Below are positions 1 through 7,546 of a stretch of 27,354 bases of DNA, piece by piece. Made by a program: the position numbers and the translations under genes. A model generated the notes under the pieces. It ran no database searches. It saw nothing but the letters and a program-made list of their open reading frames with translations, and was not told where the DNA came from. How positions within the stretch are numbered: the first letter of the stretch is position 1; every line of letters starts with the position of its first letter. The stretch lies in the NCBI GenBank assembly GCA_023390395.1, contig JAEWCY010000186.1, forward strand, positions 1-27,354, written 5' to 3'. This DNA is from Pseudomonadota bacterium. GTDB lineage: Bacteria; Desulfobacterota; Desulfovibrionia; Desulfovibrionales; Desulfovibrionaceae.

Positions 1-314
1 CGCCGCGCCTGGGCTCCATCGTCGGCCGCGTGGACACCACCGCCCGCATCAAGGGCATGTTCGTCTACCCGCACCAGGTCGAACAGGTCATCACCCGCTT
101 CGAGGAGATCAAGCGCTGGCAGATCGAAGTCACCAACCCGGGCGGCATCGACGAGATGAACCTCATCGTCGAAGCCTCCAACTTCAAGCGCGAGGAAGAC
201 CTGCTCCACAAGTTCCGCGAGAAGATCAAGCTGCGTCCGAGCCTCACCGTGGTCGCGCCCGGCACCCTGCCGCCGCAGATCCGGCCCATCGAGGACAAGC
301 GCAAGTGGGACTAG
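1..314 (+). CDS. Phenylacetate-CoA ligase-like AMP-forming enzyme, C-terminal part (5' truncated by window edge)
   Basis: The open frame runs in from the left edge (first whole codon at base 3) and stops at TAG 312-314. The visible end reads PRLGSIVGRVDTTARIKG, then VYPHQVE, a Lys-rich stretch (KLRPSLTVV) and a final RPIEDKRKW. In the ANL adenylating superfamily, and in PaaK in particular, GRxD followed by a (V/I)(K/R)G turn and a (V/N)(F/Y)P motif marks the hinge into the small C-terminal domain that closes over the active site during thioester formation. Such ligases activate aryl or fatty acids to CoA thioesters in the cytoplasm. The substrate cannot be read from this fragment. An internal GTG at base 30 could be mistaken for a start, but the coding signature continues upstream of it. 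No terminator separates this gene from the lipoprotein gene 24 bases downstream. Confidence 0.85.
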   Translation, partial: PRLGSIVGRVDTTARIKGMFVYPHQVEQVITRFEEIKRWQIEVTNPGGIDEMNLIVEASNFKREEDLLHKFREKIKLRPSLTVVAPGTLPPQIRPIEDKRKWD

Positions 315-338
315 GCGAGAGCTGATCCCGAAACGACC

Positions 339-1658
339 ATGCACGCGCCGCACGCCACACGCGCCGCTTTAAGGCGCGGCCGGGGCCGGGGATTCTCCCG
401 GGCCCTGGCCGCGTTCGTGTTGGCCGCCCTGCTCGGGGCGACCCTTGGCGGCTGCGCCGGCAAGGCGGCCCGGACCGGTGCGGACCAGCCGCCCACTACG
501 ACCGCCTCGCCCGAATCCCTGCTGACCGCCGCGGGCGCGCCGCTTTCCCCGGCCGCCTTCGCCGCCGATTTCGCCCGCGCCGACTACATCCTCGTCGGCG
601 AAGAGCACCCCAACCCCTGCGACCACCTGGCGCAGGCCGCCGTGATCCGCCGCTTGGCCGCGATCGGCGCGCGCCCGGCCATCGGCCTGGAAATGGTCCC
701 GGCCGACCGGCAGGACGTGCTGGACGCCTTCAACGCCGGCAAGCTGGCCCTGGCCGACCTGCCCCGCGCCCTCGACTGGGGGAGAACCTGGGGCTACCCC
801 TTCGCGCTCTATGCGCCCATCTTCGAGGCGGCCCGGGAATACGGGCTGCCCGTCTTCGCCCTAAACGCCCCCGAGGGCCTGGCCCGAAAATCCGGCCGCC
901 TAGGCCTCGAGGGCCTTTCCCCGGCCGAGCGCGCCGCGCTCCCCGGCCGGATCGTGCCGCCGGACCCGGCCCAGGTGGAGGAGCTCAAGGAACTTTTCGC
1001 CAGCCACGCCGCCATGATGGAAAAGGCGGCCAAGGCCGCCAAGGACAAGGGCGGCAAGCTGGGGGCCAAGCCCAAGGCCCCTGCTCCGGCTGCGTCCGGC
1101 CGCGACCGCTTCGCCGATTTCGTCGCCGTGCAGGCCCTGTGGGACACGCAGATGGCCCAGCGCGCCGCGTACGCCCGGGCGCTCACCGGCCGGCCGGTGG
1201 TCATCGTCGCCGGCGGCGGCCACGTGGAGCGCGGCTGGGGCGTCGCCAGACGCCTGGCCGTGTTCGATCCCGGGACGCGTATCGTCACGGTCATGCCCCA
1301 CCGGGGCGGCGACGCGCCGGACCCGGCCCTGGCCGGATATTTCTACGCCTGCCCGGCCATGCACAAAAGCCGGCTCGGCATGACCCTTTCCCACGAGGCC
1401 CCGGCCAAGGGCCAGGCCGCGACCGGGCTTCTGGTCACGGCCGTCGTGCCGGACTCCCCGGCGGCCAAGGCGGGGCTGCTCGCCGGCGACGCCGTGACCG
1501 CCGCCGCAAGTCAGGCAGCGACAAGCCTCGCCGTGCTGCACACCGCCGCCATCGAGGCGGCCAAGGCAGGCCAGCCCCTGCGCCTGACCGTCCACCGGGC
1601 CGGCGAAACCCTGGAAATCGCCATTCCCCTCGACGTCCCGACCAGCCCCAGGAAGTAG
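339..1658 (+). CDS. ChaN-family lipoprotein with C-terminal PDZ domain
   Basis: This 439-residue protein starts with an Arg-rich n-region and a hydrophobic stretch (residues 21-35) ending in a lipobox, LGGC, with Cys39 as the predicted lipidated residue. It is therefore probably membrane-anchored outside the cytoplasm. Residues about 75-320 match the ChaN/DUF399 fold: ILVGEEH near residue 85-90, GLEMV at 116-120, and AGGGHV at 291-296. His90 and His295 are candidate metal or heme ligands, since ChaN of Campylobacter binds heme. A Lys/Ala/Pro-rich insert (about 228-255) interrupts the domain. Residues about 345-430 form a PDZ domain (LGMTL, then VVPDSPAAKAGLLAGD). ChaN-PDZ proteins may act in heme or iron handling or envelope quality control, but the role is unproven. 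The stop lies 2 bases before the mutM start, so the two are probably cotranscribed. Confidence 0.8.
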   Translation: MHAPHATRAALRRGRGRGFSRALAAFVLAALLGATLGGCAGKAARTGADQPPTTTASPESLLTAAGAPLSPAAFAADFARADYILVGEEHPNPCDHLAQAAVIRRLAAIGARPAIGLEMVPADRQDVLDAFNAGKLALADLPRALDWGRTWGYPFALYAPIFEAAREYGLPVFALNAPEGLARKSGRLGLEGLSPAERAALPGRIVPPDPAQVEELKELFASHAAMMEKAAKAAKDKGGKLGAKPKAPAPAASGRDRFADFVAVQALWDTQMAQRAAYARALTGRPVVIVAGGGHVERGWGVARRLAVFDPGTRIVTVMPHRGGDAPDPALAGYFYACPAMHKSRLGMTLSHEAPAKGQAATGLLVTAVVPDSPAAKAGLLAGDAVTAAASQAATSLAVLHTAAIEAAKAGQPLRLTVHRAGETLEIAIPLDVPTSPRK

Positions 1659-1660
1659 CC

Positions 1661-2506
1661 GTGCCCGAACTGCCCGAGGTGGAAACCATCGCCCGCGCCC
1701 TCGCGCCGGGCCTGCTCGGCCGCGTCGTGACGGGCGTGGACGTCCCGGATCCCAAGGTCCTGGCCGGGCCGCGCGCCAAGGCCGCCTTCACCAAGGCCCT
1801 GGCCGGCCGCGCCATTACCGAGGTCTCGCGCCGGGCCAAACTCCTGCTCGTGCGCCTCGGTCCCCGGCCCGGAAGCCCGGACGAGGCCCCGGCCGTCATC
1901 GCCTTTCACCTCAAGATGACCGGCCGCTTCCACATCGCCCCCCTGTCCGCGTCCGCGCCCGAGCGGGCCAGGCTCCTGCTGCGCCTTGACGACGGCAACG
2001 CGCTGGTCTTTTCCGACCTGCGCCGCTTCGGCACGGCCCGGGTTCTTTCCCCCGAGGCCCTGGCCGCCTGGGATTTCTACGCCTCCCTCGGGCCCGAGCC
2101 CTGGGACATGACGCCCGAGGCGTTTCGCGCCGCCCTCGCGAACCGCTCGACCCGCGTCAAGGCGGCGCTGCTCGACCAGACGCTCATCGCCGGCATCGGC
2201 AACATCTACGCCGACGAGTCGCTCTTCGCCGCCGGCATCCACCCCGAAACGCGCTGCCGCGACATCGCTCCCGAAAAATGCCTGGCGCTGCTGGCCGCCG
2301 TCCAGTCCGTCATCAGTCGGGCCATCAGTGCCGGCGGCAGCACCATCCGCGACTACCGCACCCCGGACGGGGTGGAGGGCGGCTTCCAGAACGAATTTTC
2401 GGTCTACGGCAAGGCCGGCGAGCCCTGCCCGGTTTGCGGGCGCGGCCTCGTCTCCGTCAAGGTGGCCGGCCGGACCTCGACCTTTTGCCCGCGCTGCCAA
2501 AAGTGA
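1661..2506 (+). CDS. mutM: Formamidopyrimidine-DNA glycosylase (Fpg/MutM)
   Basis: The 281-residue product excises oxidised purines such as 8-oxoguanine and formamidopyrimidines from DNA and cleaves the abasic site by beta/delta elimination. The GTG start at 1661 is fixed by the invariant N-terminus PELPEVET: after removal of Met, Pro is the catalytic nucleophile and Glu the acid. The beta-hairpin lysine lies in RRAKLLLVRL (Lys60), the helix-two-turn-helix is DQTLIAGIGNIYADESLF, and the C-terminal zinc finger has two Cys pairs (CPVC and CPRC). All key residues are present and the length is normal. AGGA upstream of the GTG lies inside the end of the lipoprotein gene. murJ begins 13 bases after the stop. 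A larger open frame beginning at 1139 covers the same stop, but its extra N-terminus is a shadow of the lipoprotein gene. Confidence 0.95.
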   Translation: MPELPEVETIARALAPGLLGRVVTGVDVPDPKVLAGPRAKAAFTKALAGRAITEVSRRAKLLLVRLGPRPGSPDEAPAVIAFHLKMTGRFHIAPLSASAPERARLLLRLDDGNALVFSDLRRFGTARVLSPEALAAWDFYASLGPEPWDMTPEAFRAALANRSTRVKAALLDQTLIAGIGNIYADESLFAAGIHPETRCRDIAPEKCLALLAAVQSVISRAISAGGSTIRDYRTPDGVEGGFQNEFSVYGKAGEPCPVCGRGLVSVKVAGRTSTFCPRCQK

Positions 2507-2519
2507 GTAGGACCTCTCC

Positions 2520-4052
2520 ATGTCGCAACACGTGAGACAGATCGCCAAGGACGCCTCCATCGTCGGCGGCGCGACCCTGCTTTCCCGCATCCTCGGCTTT
2601 TTCCGGGACATGATCCTGGCCTACGTGCTCGGGGCGGGCATCGCCGCCGACGCCTTCTACGTGGCCTACCGGCTTCCCAACATGATGCGCCGGCTCTTCG
2701 CCGAGGGCTCCATGACCATGGCCTTCGTGCCGGTCTTCACCAAGCTGCGCGAGGAGGAAGGCGACGCGCGCGCCTTCGCCATGCCCCGCGCCGCCATGGT
2801 CTGGCTGCTCCTGATCCTCGGCGTCATCACCGCGCTGGCCATCGTCTTCGCCCGGCCCCTGACCGCGCTCATCACCCCGGGATTCACCGACGACCCCAAG
2901 CTGTTCGACCTGACGGTGGAGCTCACGCGCATCGTCTTCCCCTACATCCTCGAGATCTCGGCCGTGGCCCTGTGCATGGGCGTGCTCAACTCCTTCGGCC
3001 ATTTCCTGGCCCCGGCCCTGGCCACCTCGGAGCTCAACACCATCATCATCATCGGCGCGGGCGTGGCCTGGCTCTTCGGCTTCGACGTGGCCCACACCCT
3101 GGCCTGGTCCGTGGTCATCGGCGGCCTGGGGCAGGTGTTCATGCAGCAGCCGCAGCTGCGCAAGTTCGGCTTCACCTGGCGCGGCCCCTGGACGCTGCGC
3201 GACAAGGGCGTGGTCCGCATGGGGCTTTTGATGCTCCCCACGGCCTTCGGCGCGGCGGTCTACCAGCTCAACATCGTGCTGGGGACGCTGCTGGCCTCCT
3301 ACCTGCAGACCGGCAGCATCTCCTACCTCTACTACGCCGACAGGCTGGTGCAGTTTCCGCTGGGCGTCTTCGGCGTGGCCGTGGGCACGGTGGCCCTGCC
3401 GAGCCTGGCCAAGCTGGCCTCCTCGGGCCGGACCGGGGAATTCACGGACACGCTCAACGCCTCGCTTCGCCTGACGCTTTTCATCTGCCTGCCGGCGGCG
3501 GCGGGGCTCATCGCGCTGGCCGACCCCATGGTGCGCGTGCTCTTCGGCCGGGGGGCCTTCGGCGAGCATGCCGTGGCCGCGACCAGCGCCGCCCTGGTCG
3601 CCTACGGCGTGGGCCTGCCCGCCTTCGCCTGCGTGCGGCCGCTGTATTCCGCCTATTTCGCCCTGACCGACACCCGCACCCCGGCCGTGACCGCCGCCGT
3701 GTGCCTGGTGGCCTACGTCGCCGTGGGCTGGGCGCTGATGGGGTCCATGGCCCACGTGGGCCTGGCCCTGGCCACCTCGGTCTCGTCCTGGGTCAACGTG
3801 CTGGTGCTGGGCGTGGTCCTGCGCAAAAAGCTCGGCGGGCCATGGTTCCGCCCCGGGCGCACCACCGTTATCGGCACGCTTCTCAGTCTCGGCGTGGGCG
3901 CGGGGGCCTACGCCACGGCCGGCCGGCCGTACCTGTCCCTGGCGCTCATCGTGGTGTGGGCCGTGGCCTACATGGGCGCGGCCTCGGTCTTCCATGTGGA
4001 GGAAGCCAGGCTGCTCACGGATTTCGTGCGCCGCCGGCTGCGGCGGCAATGA
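2520..4052 (+). CDS. murJ: Lipid II flippase MurJ (MviN)
   Basis: A 510-residue polytopic inner-membrane protein of the MATE-like/MOP superfamily that flips undecaprenyl-linked peptidoglycan precursor to the periplasm. The N-terminus is typical, with a Gly-rich ATLLSRILGFFRDM segment followed by AYRLPNMMRRLFAEGSM, a signature of MviN/MurJ with conserved Arg residues lining the cavity. About 14 hydrophobic segments can be counted up to the end, including AVYQLNIVLGTLLAS (TM7 region) and YLYYADRLVQFPLGVFGVA. The length is normal. It closes the compact group with mutM. An 11-bp GC hairpin sits directly after the stop codon. Deltaproteobacterial murJ is often found beside mutM or other housekeeping genes, so nothing in the context is unusual. 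Confidence 0.95.
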   Translation: MSQHVRQIAKDASIVGGATLLSRILGFFRDMILAYVLGAGIAADAFYVAYRLPNMMRRLFAEGSMTMAFVPVFTKLREEEGDARAFAMPRAAMVWLLLILGVITALAIVFARPLTALITPGFTDDPKLFDLTVELTRIVFPYILEISAVALCMGVLNSFGHFLAPALATSELNTIIIIGAGVAWLFGFDVAHTLAWSVVIGGLGQVFMQQPQLRKFGFTWRGPWTLRDKGVVRMGLLMLPTAFGAAVYQLNIVLGTLLASYLQTGSISYLYYADRLVQFPLGVFGVAVGTVALPSLAKLASSGRTGEFTDTLNASLRLTLFICLPAAAGLIALADPMVRVLFGRGAFGEHAVAATSAALVAYGVGLPAFACVRPLYSAYFALTDTRTPAVTAAVCLVAYVAVGWALMGSMAHVGLALATSVSSWVNVLVLGVVLRKKLGGPWFRPGRTTVIGTLLSLGVGAGAYATAGRPYLSLALIVVWAVAYMGAASVFHVEEARLLTDFVRRRLRRQ

Positions 4053-4078
4053 CGGATGCCGGGGAGGCCCGGCATCCG
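4053..4078. terminator. Bidirectional hairpin between convergent murJ and NmrA-like genes
   Basis: A perfect 11-bp inverted repeat (arms 4053-4063 and 4068-4078, loop GAGG) begins at the base after the murJ stop and ends 2 bases before the end of the convergent gene. There is no T-run on either strand, so termination would rely on the GC-rich stem, or the hairpin may act as a 3' stabiliser. Confidence 0.6.
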
Positions 4079-4080
4079 AT

Positions 4081-4986
4081 CTATCGCCCTTTTGCCGCCA
4101 GGCGCGGCGCCCACTCCTCGCGCACGAACGCCTCCAGGCTCTCCCGCGCCGCATCCTGGGCCGCATGCGGCATCAGGGCGCGAAGCCGGCCGGAATTGAT
4201 GCCCGCGACCACTTCGAGCATCAACCGGGCGACGTTTTCGGCGCATCCCGCGCGCCGCAGGCGCTCCCCGAACGCCTCGGCGGACTCCATGGCATAGGGC
4301 AGCACGGACCGGCCCAAGGCCCGCCCGAGTAGGGAGGCCGCCTCGGTCATGTCGCCCGGGCGCGGCCCCTTGACCTCGCGCATCGCCTTTCCCGAGAAGT
4401 CCGACGCCAGCAGCGCGGCGGCCGCCGCCGTCCCCACATCCCGCGCGGCCACGAACGGCAGCGGCGTTTCGGGGCGCAAGGGGCCGACCAGCGCGCCCCC
4501 CTCGATGGAAAGCGCATGCAGGTTCTCCAGGAAATACCCGGCCCGCAGGGACAGCAGGTCGAGCCCTGGGATGCGGCCGAGGCGCTCCTCCAGCCGGTGC
4601 AGGCCCGCCACGGGGCCGTTTCCCTGGGGCAGGTCCGCGCCCCAGCTGCTGAGGGCCACGGCCCGGGCCGTGCCGGACCGTTCGAGGGCCTGGCCCAGGT
4701 TCTCCACGAGTTCGTCCTGGAACCCCCGAAAATCCGGGTGGTCGGGGATGTAGTTGGGTTGCAGCATGACATAGGCCGCGTCGGCCCCGGCAAAGGCCCG
4801 GGCCAGGCCCAGGGCGTCGAGGGGATCGACGACGCGGACCTCGGCCCCCATGTCCGCCAACGGGGCCAGACGCTCGGCGCTGCGGCCGAGCACGCGCACC
4901 CTGGCCCCGCTATCCAGCAGATGCCGCGCCGCCGCGCTCCCCGTGCGGCTGGTCGCGCCTGTGACGAGATAGGTCGTTTCCTTCAT
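4081..4986 (-). CDS. NmrA-like NAD(P)-binding oxidoreductase / atypical SDR
   Basis: The 301-residue protein starts MKETTYLVTGATSRTG, a Rossmann beta-alpha-beta with the GxxGxxG-type pattern (TGATSRTG) typical of NmrA-like atypical short-chain dehydrogenases. It continues with VRVLGRS, where an Arg would favour NADP(H), and SSWGADLPQGNGP. It lacks the YxxxK dyad of classical SDRs, as expected for this group, which includes quinone or azo reductases and redox sensors. The start at 4986 has GGAGGGCGG about 5 bases upstream; a longer open frame continues upstream without a ribosome site. The gene is transcribed divergently from an AraC-family regulator, the usual arrangement for a regulator and its target, so control by that regulator is likely. 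The substrate is unknown. Confidence 0.8.
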   Translation of the reverse strand: MKETTYLVTGATSRTGSAAARHLLDSGARVRVLGRSAERLAPLADMGAEVRVVDPLDALGLARAFAGADAAYVMLQPNYIPDHPDFRGFQDELVENLGQALERSGTARAVALSSWGADLPQGNGPVAGLHRLEERLGRIPGLDLLSLRAGYFLENLHALSIEGGALVGPLRPETPLPFVAARDVGTAAAAALLASDFSGKAMREVKGPRPGDMTEAASLLGRALGRSVLPYAMESAEAFGERLRRAGCAENVARLMLEVVAGINSGRLRALMPHAAQDAARESLEAFVREEWAPRLAAKGR

Positions 4987-5107
4987 GATGCCGCCCTCCG
5001 TGCGATCGCCCTGCCCGGACGCACTCGCTTGTCCGCCCGGCGGCGCGCCTCGTTTCGCCCGAGGCGCGCGCGGGCGCTTCTGCGGTTGTCGCGGGAAATG
5101 CCCGCGG

Positions 5108-5137
5108 CGACGGCCGCCGCCCTGCCGGCGGCCGTCG
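5108..5137. promoter_or_regulatory. 12-bp perfect inverted repeat in the leader of the NmrA-like gene
   Basis: Arms CGACGGCCGCCG (5108-5119) and CGGCGGCCGTCG (5126-5137) are perfectly complementary, with a 6-base loop. In the mRNA of the reverse-strand gene this would form a very stable stem about 120 bases before the start codon. It could be an attenuator-like structure or a protein site. It has no T-run, and its function is unknown. Confidence 0.5.
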
Positions 5138-5200
5138 GTTCCAAGCCGTTTTCGATGTGTGTTTCCATACCCTGGCAAGTAATGCCGCCAGGCACGCCGG

Positions 5201-5215
5201 GCGATACCGGATCGC
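5201..5215. promoter_or_regulatory. Candidate operator dyad upstream of the AraC-family gene
   Basis: GCGAT-ACCGG-ATCGC is a dyad with 5-bp arms about 95 bases before the regulator start and inside the divergent region. AraC proteins usually bind direct repeats rather than perfect dyads, so this is only a candidate. Confidence 0.25.
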
Positions 5216-5308
5216 CGCAACTTCTTGCCTATTCGTATCAGGCCGATTACTGTATGCCGGAAGGCGCACGCCAGCCGTCAGGGCAAGGCGTCGCAAAAGA
5301 AGCGCAAC

Positions 5309-6199
5309 ATGCCGCAAGAATTACGGGAACTCATGACGTTCCTGGCCAGCCGGGAGGGAGACACGCCGAGCCTGCTGCCAGGGGTCGCCTTTTCACGTCA
5401 CAGCCGGCCCCAGCCGCGCGCCCCGGCCATCTACCAGCCCGGCGTGGTCATTCTCGGCCAGGGGCGCAAGCGCGGCTTCCTCGGCTCGCAGGTCCACGTC
5501 TACGATCCGGACAACTACCTGGTGCTGGCCGTGCCCCTGCCCGCCGAATGCGAGGTGCTCGCCGCCCCAGACGGCCCCATGGTCTCCATGCGCCTGGACG
5601 TGGACGCCGGCATGGTCGCCGACCTCCTGCTGGCCATGGAGGGCGGCCGGCCCCAGCCCCTTCCCGCGCCCCGGGGCGGCATCGCCCCGACTCCCATGAC
5701 CGGGGACGTGCGCGAGGCGGCGACGCGCCTGCTGCGCGCCCTGGCCTCGCCCATGGACGCCCGGGTGCTCGGCCCGGCCCTGGCCAGGGAGCTCTTGTAC
5801 CGCGTTCTTCTCGGCCAGCAGGGCGGCATGCTGCGGGCCCTGGCCGACGGCCGGGGGGATTTGGCCGGCATCGCCCGGCTGCTGCGCCGCATCCACGCCG
5901 ACTACGCCGCGCCCCTGGACGTCGGCGGCCTGGCGAGCCTGGCCGACATGAGCCCGGCCACCCTGCATCGCCGCTTCAAGGCCGTGACCGCCGTTTCGCC
6001 CATGCAGTACGTCAAGGCCATGCGCCTGCATAAGGCCCGCCTGCTCATGGTGGCCGACGGCCTGGGCGCGGCTGCGGCGGCCTCGCGCGTGGGCTATGAA
6101 AGCCCGTCGCAGTTCAGCCGCGAATACAAGCGCCTCTTTAGGGCGACGCCGGCCGAGGACGCGGCCAGGTGGCGCGCCAGCGGCCAGGCCCTGCCCTGA
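5309..6199 (+). CDS. AraC-family transcriptional regulator (AraC_N plus HTH_18)
   Basis: The 296-residue protein has an N-terminal cupin-like AraC_N sensor domain (RAPAIYQPGVVILGQGRKRGFLG, with later YLVLAVPLPAECE) and a C-terminal double helix-turn-helix. The first HTH reads LASLADMSPATLHRRF and the second AAASRVGYESPSQFSREYKRLF, ending with the family-typical GYxSxSxFSRxFKxxFG-like pattern. The ATG at 5309, preceded by AAAGAAG, is preferred over an in-frame TTG at 5225, whose extra 28 residues are basic and resemble no family N-terminus. This AraC_N subgroup is commonly located next to, and controls, NAD(P)-dependent oxidoreductase or aldo-keto reductase genes. Here that partner is the divergent NmrA-like gene. 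The effector is unknown. Confidence 0.88.
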   Translation: MPQELRELMTFLASREGDTPSLLPGVAFSRHSRPQPRAPAIYQPGVVILGQGRKRGFLGSQVHVYDPDNYLVLAVPLPAECEVLAAPDGPMVSMRLDVDAGMVADLLLAMEGGRPQPLPAPRGGIAPTPMTGDVREAATRLLRALASPMDARVLGPALARELLYRVLLGQQGGMLRALADGRGDLAGIARLLRRIHADYAAPLDVGGLASLADMSPATLHRRFKAVTAVSPMQYVKAMRLHKARLLMVADGLGAAAAASRVGYESPSQFSREYKRLFRATPAEDAARWRASGQALP

Positions 6200-6281
6200 C
6201 CGGGCGTTTGACCGGTCCGGCGCCTTCCGGTAGCGTCACCATGCGCGCCCTTCGCGCCTTTCCGTCCCACAGGAGCCTGGC

Positions 6282-6992
6282 ATGCCCCTTTTCACCGTGG
6301 AAAACCTGATCGCCTTCCTCACGCTTTCCGCCCTGGAGATCGTGCTCGGCATCGACAACATCGTCTTCATCGCCATCATCTCCAACGCCCTGCCGGCCGA
6401 GGTGCAGTCCAGGGCGCGCCGCATCGGCCTGCTTCTGGCCATGGGCACCCGCATCCTGCTCCTGCTCGGCATCACCTGGATCATGGGGCTCACCGCGCCG
6501 CTTTTTTCGGTGCTCGGGCATGTGGTCACGGGCCGCGACATCGTGCTCCTGGCGGGCGGGCTCTTCCTCATCGCCAAGTCCACCTTCGAGATCCACGAGA
6601 AGATCGAGCCGCCGAGAGACGGCGAGCCCCACGTGAAAAAGGCCCGGGGCTTCGGCGCGGCCGTGGCGCAAATCGCGCTCCTCGACATCGTCTTTTCCCT
6701 GGATTCGGTCATCACGGCCGTGGGCATGTCCGGGGAGATCGTGGTCATGGTGGCGGCGGTGGTGGCGGCCGTGCTGGTCATGATGATTTTCGCCGACCCC
6801 ATCAGCCATTTCGTGTCGCGCCATCCCACGGTGCAGATGCTGGCCCTGTCGTTTCTCATCCTCATCGGCGTGTTCCTGGTGGCCGAGGGCCTGGGCCGGC
6901 ACATCGACCGGGGCTACATCTACTTCGCCATGGCTTTTTCCCTGCTGGTGGAACTGCTCAACATGCGGGCGCGCAAAGCACGCAGCCAATGA
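6282..6992 (+). CDS. TerC-family integral membrane protein
   Basis: This 236-residue protein has about seven hydrophobic helices. It carries the two related acidic motifs of TerC/Alx proteins inside membrane segments, ALEIVLGIDNIVFIA near residue 16 and ALLDIVFSLDSVITAVG near residue 132, which reflect an internal duplication and are thought to form a metal-binding site. Family members include tellurite-resistance TerC and the Mn-exporting Alx/YkoY/YceF proteins, so a role in metal efflux or metalation of exported proteins is likely but not specific. CAGGAG lies about 6 bases before the ATG. The gene stands alone between the AraC gene and a strong hairpin. I looked for a yybP-ykoY manganese riboswitch in the 82-base upstream gap and saw none. 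Confidence 0.9.
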   Translation: MPLFTVENLIAFLTLSALEIVLGIDNIVFIAIISNALPAEVQSRARRIGLLLAMGTRILLLLGITWIMGLTAPLFSVLGHVVTGRDIVLLAGGLFLIAKSTFEIHEKIEPPRDGEPHVKKARGFGAAVAQIALLDIVFSLDSVITAVGMSGEIVVMVAAVVAAVLVMMIFADPISHFVSRHPTVQMLALSFLILIGVFLVAEGLGRHIDRGYIYFAMAFSLLVELLNMRARKARSQ

Positions 6993-6994
6993 CG

Positions 6995-7030
6995 AAACGG
7001 CCGCCGGAACGCGTGTTCCGACGGCCGTTT
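6995..7030. terminator. Long bidirectional terminator hairpin after the TerC gene
   Basis: A 16-bp stem with one C-A mismatch (arms 6995-7010 and 7015-7030, loop GCGT) follows the TerC stop and faces the convergent small-protein gene ending at 7062. The arm ends AAAC/GTTT give a short T-run on both strands, so it can serve both genes. Confidence 0.75.
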
Positions 7031-7061
7031 GCGAAAAGAGCGTCGCCGCAGCGAAGAAACG

Positions 7062-7361
7062 CTACCAGCCGCGCTGTTGCCGGCAGACGTTGTAGCCGAC
7101 GTTGCAGTTGTTGATGCACTGCGGCACGCCGGCGCACACCATCATGCAGTTCTGGTAGCTCCTGTCGCACCCTCTCCTGCCCGGCGGCGGGGGTGGCGGA
7201 GGCGGCGGGGGGGGCGGCATCCGGTTCGGCATGCACTGCCAGTACTTGTTCGACCAGTGCGTGCCCGGCGGACATTGGGCGAAGGCGCTCATGTCCGCCA
7301 CGACCAGATTGGCGATCAATACGATGCACGCAATCATGGCCCAGCGCAAACTCGTTCGCAT
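7062..7361 (-). CDS. Small secreted Cys-rich protein with a poly-proline stretch
   Basis: The 99-residue product begins with a clear signal peptide (MRTSLRW, hydrophobic residues 8-22, cleavage probably after AFAQ or AFA near residue 28). The mature part has eight cysteines: a CPPGTHW...WQC motif (Cys30, Cys43), then a run of 12 prolines (49-60), and then a six-Cys module (Cys65, 72, 76, 82, 86, 93; spacing 6-3-5-3-6) ending RGW. The even number of cysteines in an exported protein suggests three or four disulfides. The start at 7361 has a perfect AAAGGAGG; the upstream in-frame extension lacks this. No family is recognised with certainty, and the CPPGxHW motif occurs in various small secreted bacterial proteins. 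The gene is an isolated unit between two divergent or convergent neighbours. Confidence 0.75.
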   Translation of the reverse strand: MRTSLRWAMIACIVLIANLVVADMSAFAQCPPGTHWSNKYWQCMPNRMPPPPPPPPPPPPGRRGCDRSYQNCMMVCAGVPQCINNCNVGYNVCRQQRGW

Positions 7362-7546
7362 GCTTTCCTCCTTTCGGGGCGTCGCTCTTCCTATCCCATT
7401 CCCGCCCGGAAAGCACAACGGATTTCCGGGAGAAAGGCTCCTGCCGCCACGGAAGGAGGCAAGGCGCGACGCGGCCCCAGGGCATGCAACAAGCGCGCCC
7501 GACGCGCGCCCGCCTTTCATGATTCTCACGTTTCCGGGAGGCGGCC

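Larger units (their letters stand above)
4987..5308. other. Divergent regulatory region between the NmrA-like and AraC-family genes
   Basis: These 322 bases contain the promoters of both divergent genes and three inverted repeats: a long GC hairpin (5108-5137), a dyad with CCTGGC/GCCAGG arms (5171-5192) and a short dyad with GCGAT/ATCGC arms (5201-5215). The stretch 5220-5275 is richer in A+T than its surroundings, as expected for promoters. A 61-codon reverse open frame (5168 down to 4983, beginning METHIENG) crosses the area. It has no good ribosome site and is Arg/Ala-rich, so it was not called as a gene. Confidence 0.5.

Noticed and set aside
2457..4166. 569-codon reverse open frame opposite murJ and part of mutM
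   Set aside because: It is a His/Gly/Arg-rich shadow frame created by GC-rich codons on the opposite strand. The forward murJ has full family motifs and the reverse frame resembles nothing.
4983..5168. 61-codon reverse frame METHIENG... in the leader of the NmrA-like gene
   Set aside because: Weak ribosome site, Arg/Ala-rich C-terminus, no family. It also includes the arms of the hairpin at 5108-5137.
6200..6281. Possible yybP-ykoY manganese riboswitch before the TerC gene
   Set aside because: TerC-family genes often carry this riboswitch, but the 82-base gap is too short and lacks its conserved loop sequences.
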